This document shows, in pieces, positions 54,783-64,000 of a stretch of DNA of 64,000 nt (the first letter of the stretch is position 1; each line of letters starts with the position of its first letter). Origin of the DNA: Stachybotrys elegans (Eukaryota > Ascomycota > Sordariomycetes > Hypocreales > Stachybotryaceae); NCBI GenBank assembly GCA_020746835.1, contig JAGPNK010000001.1, positions 3,224,001 to 3,288,000 on the forward strand, in the 5' to 3' direction. The notes below the pieces were generated by a model. The model ran no database searches. It saw only the letters and a program-made list of their open reading frames with translations, and was not told the DNA's origin. A program made the position numbers and the translations under genes.

Positions 54783-57044
54783 CTAGAGCAGCAGGTACTC
54801 CCATCCCTTCATGCGCATCACATCCCGCCAGTGGATGTACTGGTAGGGTGCCTCGGAAGCTGTCGATCCAGGGGTACTGGCCTGGGAAATGGTGTCGTTC
54901 TGCATCCAGGTTTCGCGGAGGAGCATCACCATGCGGCCAAAGGAGCCGCAGTCGGACTGCTCACCCAGCTGGGCAACGCGATCCTCGAAGAAAGCGCGGA
55001 AGCTGCTGCCGGGGAGGCTGATGGAGCCTCCGATCAGGTAGACCCAAACAAGGCTGCGGTCGTATCCCTTGTTACCAGAGGGGATGTATTGAAGCACGTT
55101 GGTCAGCTTCTCCACCAGGGCCATGGGGGACGGCTGAGTTGGGCTGAAGCCAGGCACCAGGCTGCAGAGGTAGATGCGGGCAGCGATGCGGAAGGCCATG
55201 GTGATGTTCTTGGACAGCTGCTTGGGGGAGAGGCTGCCGTTGGCGTTGTACGGGACCTTGGGGCCGGTCTCGTTGGCCTCGGTGAGGCTGATCTGCTCTC
55301 CCAGGGCAGAGACGTGCTGGCACAGGGTGAAGTCATCCATGCCGTCGCGCTTCAGAGACTCGAGGCAGGCGATCTCGGAGATGAGGTACATGACGCGGTC
55401 GTCGCATCCCATCAGCTCACGGAGACCAAGCTGATGGTTGACCTGCGACAGGTGCTTCTCCCGGTAGGTGTGGGCAAAGGTAGGGGAGACGCCCTGCATG
55501 GTGGCACCGAGGATGTCAATCCACGAGGTCAGAGTCATGTTGAAAGGGGGCTGCGCCATCTGAGTGTTGGGGTCGAGCACCAGGCGAGGGAGGTCAAGCT
55601 TCTGGACCAGGTTGATGGCGGCCTGGAAGTGCTGGTGCCAGGCAATGTCGAGCAGGCCATCGTCCAGGCGGCCGACAATGCACTGGAAAAAGATGAGCCA
55701 GAGGGTGGCCTCGAGGATCTGCTGGTGGTTCTCATCGCGCTTGAGCGACTCACACAGCGACCAGATAGTCGCGTAGCGGTGGCGCATGATGTCTTGGTCA
55801 ATGTCCTCAGTGTTGTTGACGTTGCCGCTGGACTTGAGGTGCTGGGCAGCGACGCTGAGGCAGCAGTGAAGGTAGACGTTGTTGGACTGGAGGGCAGGCA
55901 GGATGAGGTCGGAGCCAACAGAGCCGTGCTGGTTGGACTCGAGGATGGGGAAGATGGTGGGCAGCACGGCCTGGATGAAGTGGTCAAGCAGCTTCTGGTC
56001 ATTGTCGTCCAACTCCACCTTGATCTGGGTAGAGCTGTAGGTAGGTCCGTGGGAGAAGTCGAAGAAGTTGACATCGAGGTTCTCCTCGGCCAGTGAGTCC
56101 TTGCGCTGCTGCTGCACCTGCTCGGACCACTCAGGGTCGAGGGGCCCCGAAGGCAGGACGGTGCCGGGGGGAGGAGGGGTCTGATAGGTGCTGAAGGTGG
56201 AGGTGTGCGACTCCTTGAGGGTGGGAACATCGTTGACGAACATCTGGCGCTCCGTCTTGACGTCGATCTCGTAGGGCGAGAAGCCGTCGAAGATGAAGTC
56301 GGGGTGCGCCTGGGCAGCGTAGGCTCCATACTCGTTACCGCTGGGCGGGCTGTTGAAGTTGAATGCGGTCGAGAAGTGCGAGTCCATGGAACCGGACCTC
56401 GTGCGATCCAGAGGGTCGGTGAAGGTGGCAGAGGTGGGAAGGGAGTGCGAGAGGCTGGGAGGGGAGCTGACGGTGGTGCGGATGGGGTGCGCAGTCTTCT
56501 CAGAGAGCTTCTTGCGCTTGATGATCATCTTGATGTCGTCCTTGTGCTGTCGGCGAGCCTCGTTGTCGCTCCACCACATGGGTCGCTTGTACTCGCATTG
56601 CAGGCCGAGGTGCTTGCAGGCAGTGCAGAGGGGGTTGCCCTCGTCGCACTTCTTTCGTCGCAGGCGGCAGGTGTAGCATCCTAGACAGGGAGATGATGTT
56701 AGTGAAGGTCGGCGGTTGAGACTGTGTGCGAATTGGAAGAGACTGTGTTTGTGATGATGATGTATGAAGTCTGGAGGCGGCAGAGCGTTGGTGGGCTTTT
56801 GTGTAAGTGAAGCGAGGCAGGCAAGGAAGATGGTGCTGATGTGTAAGTTGACAGTGCGCCAGAGGAGAGACAAACCTGTTCTTGAGCGACGGTGCATCTG
56901 TGACTTGGCCTTGGGGGTGCCATTCTTTGCTTTGGAGGCCGATTTGGCCTTGACGACAGGTTGTGAGACGGCAGCCATGTTTGCAGCGCTACCAGAAGCT
57001 CGCATCAAGCCTTGGTGGTGGTGGTTGGGCGAGATGGTTGACAT
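54783..57044 (-). CDS. Zn2Cys6 transcription factor
   Basis: Exons 57044-56876 and 56680-54783 give 688 residues. The zinc cluster at 58-85 is perfect: Cys at 58, 61, 68, 75, 78 and 85 (C-x2-C-x6-C-x6-C-x2-C-x6-C), within RSRTGCYTCRLRRKKCDEGN and CEYKRPMWW. A basic helical linker (KDDIKMIIKRKKLSEK) follows. The large C-terminal region with ESNQHGSVGSDLILPALQSN and VYLHCCLSVAAQHL looks like the fungal-specific regulatory domain (Fungal_trans_2 type). It should be a nuclear DNA-binding regulator; its targets are unknown. The 195 nt intron lies directly before the cluster and is a multiple of three with no stop. An upstream in-frame ATG at 57200 would add 52 residues; MSTISPNHHHQG at 57044 looks more natural. 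Confidence 0.88.
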   Translation of the reverse strand: MSTISPNHHHQGLMRASGSAANMAAVSQPVVKAKSASKAKNGTPKAKSQMHRRSRTGLSLLWRTVNLHISTIFLACLASLTQKPTNALPPPDFIHHHHKHSLFQFAHSLNRRPSLTSSPCLGCYTCRLRRKKCDEGNPLCTACKHLGLQCEYKRPMWWSDNEARRQHKDDIKMIIKRKKLSEKTAHPIRTTVSSPPSLSHSLPTSATFTDPLDRTRSGSMDSHFSTAFNFNSPPSGNEYGAYAAQAHPDFIFDGFSPYEIDVKTERQMFVNDVPTLKESHTSTFSTYQTPPPPGTVLPSGPLDPEWSEQVQQQRKDSLAEENLDVNFFDFSHGPTYSSTQIKVELDDNDQKLLDHFIQAVLPTIFPILESNQHGSVGSDLILPALQSNNVYLHCCLSVAAQHLKSSGNVNNTEDIDQDIMRHRYATIWSLCESLKRDENHQQILEATLWLIFFQCIVGRLDDGLLDIAWHQHFQAAINLVQKLDLPRLVLDPNTQMAQPPFNMTLTSWIDILGATMQGVSPTFAHTYREKHLSQVNHQLGLRELMGCDDRVMYLISEIACLESLKRDGMDDFTLCQHVSALGEQISLTEANETGPKVPYNANGSLSPKQLSKNITMAFRIAARIYLCSLVPGFSPTQPSPMALVEKLTNVLQYIPSGNKGYDRSLVWVYLIGGSISLPGSSFRAFFEDRVAQLGEQSDCGSFGRMVMLLRETWMQNDTISQASTPGSTASEAPYQYIHWRDVMRMKGWEYLLL

Positions 57045-60000
57045 TTGTATCCTGCGATACTGTGCCGAAGGTACCTGCGCAGAATGCCGACTGGGGCAAG
57101 TGGTAGGGGTAGGGGCGTGTTGGACTAGGAAAGAGGGGGGAGGGGTGTGGGTGAGAGTGCGAGTGCGAGTTTCACTGTGCGCAGAGACCAAGTTGGACAC
57201 TGTGACGGGGCCTGGGCCAAGAAGCGGGACGAAGAGATAGACCGAAGTGGTGCTTGCTAGGTAGGCCGGGGTCTGACTCGAGTCAAGGGACCAGCCGGAG
57301 TCGAGGGTTTGCTAAGTGCCGAGGGGACTCTTAGCAGAGAGATTAGATTAGGTGTGTGTGTGTGTTTGTCGAGTCAATCGACTGGGGAGGTGGTATCGTA
57401 TTAGTCGTGATGTGTGTGGTTCAGGCTGTATCAAACAACCAAAGAGCAATTCTCCGTCGAGATGAAGAAGGGTCCGGGAGTGTGCTGTGCAAATGTGCGA
57501 TGTGCGATGTGTGTGTGCAGTGAATGACTGGATCCAAGCAAGTCCGGCTTGCCTTTCACGGGAATTAGAAGAAAGGCTGGTGATGGAAGGGTGAAGGCGG
57601 AGGAGAGCGGCCGTGAGGAGAGGCGGGCTAAAGAGAAGGGGATTGAAGCCTTTGGGACGAAGCTTGAACTCGACGACGACGAAGGAAAGAGGGCAAAATT
57701 CCAAAGCGGCTCTTGGGCGGGCTAAATCTTATATCATGGTCGCTCTTCTGGCGGCCAGCTGGACGGTCACCTCGTCGAGCTTCTCCCAGCCAGCCTGTTG
57801 CTATTTTTGAATCCAAAAATGACACTACCGATTCTCGATGTACGACTGCATGGGCGACTGCGCTTACAGAGCCAATGAGAGCGGGTCGGTGAGTAGAAGC
57901 CCACCCATGGTGATCAACCCTAGGAATAGATTGTGCAGAGCTGGCCGGGCCAACGACCGCGGGTGGTGGGGAAACAGGCAGAAGAGGAAAGTCATGCATG
58001 CATGCCTCTTGGTCTGTATTCGTGGGGAATGTCACCCACCCGCCTAGATGTCGGGTTCTCTTGGTGTCTCCTCTTTGGGAAGCAAAAGAGGAGGTGTCGA
58101 GGTTCCTTGGGTTGTGCAGGTCTGTCCAACATGCCACGACGTGATACCACATGGCAGGCACCCGTTGAGACATGTCCATCTTCCCTCCCCCTATGAAGTC
58201 ATGGAGAGTATTCAGACTCACAGCTGGGAACCAACCTGCCTGCCACCAGCCGTAAGCATGACAGGCGCTCACTGAGCATCACGATGCCGACAGGGCCCGG
58301 CACAAAGTTCGCGAAGGCGAGCGGTAAACAACCCAGACCCTGGCAACGCAACCATCTCATCTCCACCCAAACAAGTCCGCTTTGGGCTCAAAGAATGCCG
58401 GATCTGCAGCTGCCTGCCGACGCCGGCGGAGGGAAGAGGAGGGTAGCAGCTTACTCGGCTTACCAAGGCTGGCCAAGCGCTGCAGGTGGGAAGACTCGCA
58501 CGCAACCACCATGGGCTCGAAATATTGAACCGGGCCCTTTCGGATTCCTAGCCGCAAAGCTACTCCCAGCCATCCTCTGATCCCTCTCAGGTCGCGGCCC
58601 GCACGAGTAAGCTGGGGGCCGTAAAGCAGGCCATCCAGCTGCCAAGCCGCCCCTACAAATCCCTCACTAACGGGGTACAAAGGACCTCGCGTTGTGCAGA
58701 CGAGTCAACATGTCTAAGAGCAAGGTGGCCCCGGAAGCATAGGCCAGGTGCCGATAGGAAGGAAGAAAAAGGCTGAGGGTGTCCCAAGGGCCACGAGGGA
58801 CGTTCTGGATGGGCACCACCGACGAATGACGATCCAAGATTGTCGTGCTGGCACAAGATTGGTCCAAAATCAGGCCAGTGCGAGCTCGCTAAAGTGAGGA
58901 GCAATGTGCGAAGGCCGAGGAGGAAGCGATAGGACTGGGGCCCCTTCGAGCGTGCGCAACGATCATCAGAAGCCCATTTGGTGAGGGGAGAGCCTGGCAG
59001 GTGCTCGCATCACGCGGGCTCGTTGTCTGTGGCGCATGTCTCGGTCAAAAACTGAGAGGGGAGGGCAGGGGTGGTACAAAGGTACAGAGACGGGTTACCG
59101 TTGAGATGCGGGCGCCGTATTGGGAGGTGGAAGCGGAACAAGTAGGACAGTCCTCGGAGACTAGAGGTAAGGTGCTTAGTACAGTAGCTTGCAGCGACGG
59201 GGGAGAGATGGCAGCATGCCCAGCCAAGCTCACCAGAGGTACAAAGTATCTGCAGGCATGCTGCACGGGGCCGGGGTGGACTGGGTTGACGAGCGGGCGG
59301 TATGGGAGGGCGAGGACGGATCGAGGTTGGAGGTTGGAAGTCGAGAGTGGGGACTGGGAAGATGCAGTCGAGCAGAATGGCTCCTGCGGGGTGTGATTGG
59401 CCAGCGAGATGTGATGAAAAGTTCGCTCGTGCAGAGGCGGCAGGGGCCGCGGGACCAACCGAATGCCAGCACTCGCATGTTGCAGGGATGTCGGTAGGAT
59501 GCCGGAGGGCGGCTGACGATCAAGATTGGCTGGCGGCCTGGGGCTAGCTGACTGGCATCCTCCAATGGTCTGTGGGGTCCACGAGGGTCCAAGGTCCAGG
59601 GCCCCAAGGGTACCTACAGGCGTTCACAAGCACTCACAGGGAGGTTCCCTCCGTACAGACTTGGGGAGGTACTGAGAGACTTGTGCGACCATGAGAGGAG
59701 GGGCACTGACAGCCCTAGTGCTCGGTTTTGCTCTCTTCACTTCAATTTTCTCTATCCACGGAGTGTTCTCCGATGAAATTATTCAACTACTAGTCCGGTG
59801 GTCTTGCCTTACTCGCAGTGGCGTCTGGCTTGAGCCTTTGCTTCTACGATGACTTGGTTAGCGGGCCGCAAAGTCAATTAATTCTCCTTGCTTTCCAGAA
59901 AGCCCACATGCGCACGAGTTGAGTGCCGCTCGTAGCGTTGAGAGACTGCCGTCGACTAAGGTACCTACATGCCTTATCTCGGCCTTGATTTACACGATTC

Positions 60001-63000
60001 CTACCCCATACGTCCATCGACGCTGACGCTAGGCACTGATGGCATGTATTTTCCATCCCAAAAAGTCCCGTTCGTCCCGGCAGTCATCTTGCTCGCTTGC
60101 TTTGCCTTGGTCATGCACATACCATTTCCGTCCAACCAGCGTGCCATTTGGCCCCTCCCCCACGCCATATTTCCATGGTACTTGCGCATAAGGTGTGGTT
60201 GATGCGTCCTGACCAGGTATCTCGCCAAAAGTCGGACTAAATATGGGGTTTTCCCGGCGCTTGCGCGATAACAGCCAGGCGACGAGCCTTGACTCGCCAC
60301 ACCCAATTTTACAGAGGCCAGGGCGCTAATCTGGTCCATCACGCTCCCCTCCAAGGCCTCGGTAGGTATTCTTATCGCCCGCAGCCGCTAGCGCTACCGC
60401 TTGCTATTTTTATTTAACCCGCTTTCAATAGCGCGCGTCTGGCATAATTTGGTCACCAGGGTTACCTCTGCACTTGCGCTTGGTCTTTTGGCCTTGCCTT
60501 GGGGCTTTTGCATGCAAGGCTGGCCTTGCATCCATACAATTCCGAACTTGTCTGCTATTTCAGTATAGGCGCCGGCTCTTGATCCATGGCGCGGCCTACG
60601 GGCACCAGGACGAGCTATGGTTCACGGCTCACGGTTCGCGGCTTGCGGCTGGCGCCTGGCGCCTGGCGGACTACAGTAGCCTCGCCGCTTTGCCCCCTCA
60701 TCCGATCGATTGTGTTCCTTGTCCTCTCTCGCGCCCGGATGGTGCACTGTCTTCGGCTGCGCGCCATCACACTTGTGTAGTCCCGATCCTGCAAGATCTA
60801 CCCGTACAACCCAGTCATTGTTGGTTGCTCTTATGGTTCACCGAGTGCTATAACCGTGTCTACTATTCTTAACGTTCGTTTGCCTTCGACTACTCCCTCA
60901 CCATCGACGGTAGTAGACACTTCCAACCAAAAATATCCACTATGATTGTGTTTGCTTATTCCTAATTGTGACAATTGCATGTTGCTCCTACTCCTTCCCC
61001 TTTCGCGTCTTCAGCCAGAGAACACGTAGTACTCGGGCAGCCATGCTGGTTCTTCAGTCACACAAGGGCTACACTTCATTTTACTTCGTCACATTCGCAT
61101 TGACTAGCGGCCGCTTGCATCTTCAAAGTCTTTCGTCATCTGGCTGCACGAGGGTCGGCTGGCTGGCAATGGCACTTGTGCATGCAGCATCCCGGCACTT
61201 TCACACTCTGTCTTCCTGGGATACGCTGTCATTATAATACACTAATGAGCTTGGCTGAGATGTCTATGCCTCAAAGCATTGCGTTGTATGAGGGTTCAAA
61301 GGCAATTAAGATTATGAAAAGGGAGCTACAAGGCGATCCCTTGGCAATGCGCCTTGGTAATTGGCATGCCAAGCAGAAGAGTCCATCGCCTATGGTGATC
61401 ACTTGGACTGGGATGGTATATTAATCAAGCGGGCCCGATACAGAACTGTGTGAGAGGGGCTCCTGCTGTTTCCCGTCGGTGATATCGTACGAAATACGGA
61501 TACTTTGTGATCATTTCGGATGAGTGGGATAGCTCACGGGTAGCGGCGCTGTGAGTGAAGAGGGAAATTGGCCTCCCTCCACAAGCCGAAAGGGCTGTTG
61601 ATACCACCCAACCACCCCCATCACTCTGGCATGGGTATCCCTAGATAGAGAGTAGGGCAATCCCCAGCACAAATGTGCCGATCCACGGAAAAGCAAAATA
61701 TCACAGTGGACCTCTCAGCCGGACGAAATGCCCGCACGCTCATGGAGGACTCGGTGCTGCCTCATCCATTACATTCATTGCCAGTGGCTCGCCGCCTGGT
61801 TAAAGTCCCTCTTCTCGGCCTTGTAAACGTGGGAATGCCTCAGGAGTACCATCCTTTGGTCATCTGGTCGCTTCGGTTTAGCATCATGTGAGCATATGTC
61901 AACAATGGACTTGCGAAGCTATTGGAGGATACTGCCTGTTGCCAATACAGGAGCTCATTTCTTGCATTCGAGACCATGAGCACACTCGAGCCAGTAGAGT
62001 GAGGAGGCGGACAGTCGTAAGAGAAAAATAAGGCGGCAGGGACAGGGGAGAGGGGTCGGGAATGGAGGAGCGAGGAGGGTGTCGATTCGCTCGCACTGTC
62101 TAGCCATGCGCACTGTGAAGGTTCCAGGGGCTGGGTGGGAGCAACCCTGGAGTCCCATCAACGAAGTCCCATCAATGGCTGCTTGGCACCTTTTCGGAGA
62201 GCTTCCTTTGGGGCGACAGGCTGGAGCTGAGAAGGATGGCCCTGGTAGCGTAGTACTGGAGAATCAATTCCTCTTTCCACGGCTGAGGATATGCCCGGCA
62301 GAATCGGGTATATTCGGTTGGAGGATGAAGAGCCGATACCCATGTACATGGGCTGTCTTTTCCTGACGACTCCTCCGACGGAAGCCGTGGTGTTTAGATT
62401 ATTCTGAGACATCGCGCAGCAGCGCATCGTCGATTTCACACCAAGCTGTATTTGTGGCTTGAGCTGCGTCCAGCTGCGTTTGGCTCCGGTGCACAGTGAG
62501 GTAGGTCATGAGCTTCGCGGACTTTGGACAGGGCAGGGGTTCGGGGGTGTGGGAAGAAGCAATCGGCTCCGGCTGGGCTGGGCTGTGCTGATTGTGGCCA
62601 AGAGCTAAAGGCACTAGGTAGAGGTGGTCAATGCAGCACGGGAACCGGGGGTTCGCATGAACATGGATCGCATGGGGCCTCTTCTCCTCACGGCTGTGGT
62701 GCTGCTGCTGGAGCTGGAGGAATCAGGACCCGAGTCGAGTCGTCGAGCACGGACTCTTGCAGTGCGATAGACTCGATAGCCCCGCACTGTTTCTAATCCT
62801 TCATTATCGGCCAATGGTGTTTCTAGGCGGCATCTTCGAAGCATGATTGGGCCTGGAGTAAATTGTGCTTTTGGCGAGCACCAATTATTGCGATGATTAA
62901 TGCTATCCAATGGTACCAGAATCGTATCAGTATCGGCCCTCGCAGTCAGCATGATGGGAATAAGATGAAATGGGCATTGATGGATTCGGTAGATGAGCGG

Positions 63001-64000
63001 CCGCCTGGTGTCGGCTATCACATCAACCGGCCTCCGAGTGCGGTAGCAGTAGCATTCAACCGTGGTGTGTACAACCAGGATGGCTCCCAGTGCAACCCTC
63101 GGCTTCGTTGCATGGAGTATCATCCTTGTGGCTGCCCTCTCGTATCGACTTGGGCTGCAACCATCCAATCCAGCCCTGCGTCAGGCACAGATCTGCCATC
63201 GCTGATAATGAATAGTCGGCCGAAATGCGCCATTGACTGAAGTAATCAATCAGTCATGGTCCTTGCCCTGGAGATGCGCGCACATGCAGCCGACAACGCC
63301 ACACCGGAAAGCGGGAGGAACGTCATTCCAGGGGTGCCCAGTTCACCGGCCTGCATCGCTCCTCTGATCAAGCTACTGTAGCTCTTCGCTTGCTTGCCCA
63401 CTTTGACCAACAATCGTATCATGGATGCTGCCGCGCCTGTGGTCGATTTGATCGAGGCGGTCAATTGACCGCTGCAAACTTCTCGATTGATACGGGTACT
63501 TTGGAAATCCCTCGCGGCGTTTCCTAACCTGCTTGTTCTGTAGGATCAGAGTGCTGTTTCCAGCACGGCGTACTCCATACGGCTTTGAGTGTGGCAACAT
63601 CTGTGGGGCCTCTTGGGTAGCATTCTTTACTTCTCTTGCCGAAAAGGCCCATCTGATCCAAGGTTCAGTCGCATCCGAGAAGGAGTCTGTGGATAATGTT
63701 ATGCTGTTGGTAGCGTCGGATTACCGCATTGATGGGATTTGACAGCTGATGCACTTCTGATCCGCATTGGATTTACAAATGCACATCATGGCATTGACTA
63801 CTCACAAGATACCTACCAAGACTAGAAGGAGAGCAACGTCACAAGTGCCCACAGCAACAAAATGGAGGCACAGACGAGGGCTGATGATGATGATTGTAAT
63901 GACTGTGATGCCTTCTGTTCAGGTTCAGGGTAGGTGCTGTAGCCCATCGGGCAGTTTCCCGCTACGGAAGGAAGCTCCTACCATATTCAATCGCAAGAGG
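57045..64000. other. Gene-poor 7 kb upstream of the Zn2Cys6 gene
   Basis: No frame in this stretch shows a domain, sustained codon bias or convincing splicing; the longest is 184 codons (62614-63168, minus). GC content looks like the rest of the window, so it is not a RIP-degraded repeat. GT-rich (about 57350-57368) and TGTGCGATG-type short repeats (about 57490-57520) occur in the likely leader. It may hold a long regulatory region, noncoding RNA, or a small multi-exon gene that I cannot see. Confidence 0.5.

Noticed and set aside
54756..56096. 446-codon plus-strand open frame
   Set aside because: It lies antisense to the Zn2Cys6 coding exon, has Val/Leu/Gly/Asp-rich shadow composition and no domain.
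62614..63168. 184-codon minus-strand open frame
   Set aside because: No domain or signal; Ser and Arg runs reflect simple sequence.
1..64000. tRNA genes, rRNA, CRISPR arrays, telomeric repeats
   Set aside because: Scanning by eye for a tRNA B-box (GGTTCGAATCC-like) gave only coding or unsupported matches. No rRNA core, regularly spaced direct repeats or TTAGGG arrays were seen. A tRNAscan run would be decisive.
1..64000. Secondary metabolite cluster
   Set aside because: A Zn2Cys6 regulator, an esterase and a secreted protein are present, but no PKS, NRPS, terpene synthase, P450 or transporter gene is visible.

Overview
The window is nuclear DNA of a filamentous ascomycete, most likely a Sordariomycete and plausibly Hypocreales. 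Genes are interrupted by short introns (about 48-100 nt, GT-AG, often with CTAAC/CTAAT-like branch sites). Several proteins are typical of Pezizomycotina: HapC, a Zn2Cys6 regulator, a fungal-type bZIP, Dop1 and Mon1. The order is guessed from protein style only. All exon structures were worked out by hand from splice signals and reading frame.

Layout. Positions 1-3754 are a dense housekeeping block: the C-terminal end of a GRASP Golgi protein, then two divergent pairs, OST2/TMEM14-like and CMC2/prefoldin subunit 2. A 4.5 kb gene-free stretch with small repeats leads to the CCAAT-binding subunit hapC (8247-9279), then RRN3 (10501-12552), a bZIP factor whose basic region lacks the usual Asn (13705-15159), and a small zinc-finger-like protein (16048-16464). 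DOP1 (16757-22672) and MON1 (23416-25224), both acting in endomembrane traffic, are divergent from one 743 bp promoter region. Two poorly characterised proteins follow (25356-26075 and 27820-30609), then a membrane-anchored type-B carboxylesterase (31001-33109), a small secreted protein (34790-35362) and an F-box/propeller protein ending in a CaaX box (39044-42703).

From about 42.7 to 49.6 kb the character changes. There is an AT-rich block that looks RIP-like, long microsatellites, an intact two-intron gene for a caspase-like (clan CD-like His/Cys) protein (45328-47261), and three decayed minus-strand copies of one unnamed gene family (43567-44411, 47757-48491 and about 49049-49452). The gene content, repeats and decay mark this as an accessory island, and it is the most unusual part of the window. 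After it come a Cys-rich single-pass membrane protein (50074-51288) and a Zn2Cys6 regulator (54783-57044). The regulator is flanked by 3.5 kb and about 7 kb of sequence in which I see no convincing gene.

The core genes do not form a pathway. They are separate housekeeping functions in secretion (OST2, GRASP, Dop1, Mon1), mitochondria (Cmc2), protein folding (prefoldin) and transcription (HapC, Rrn3, bZIP, Zn2Cys6). No tRNA, rRNA, CRISPR array or intact transposon was found by eye.
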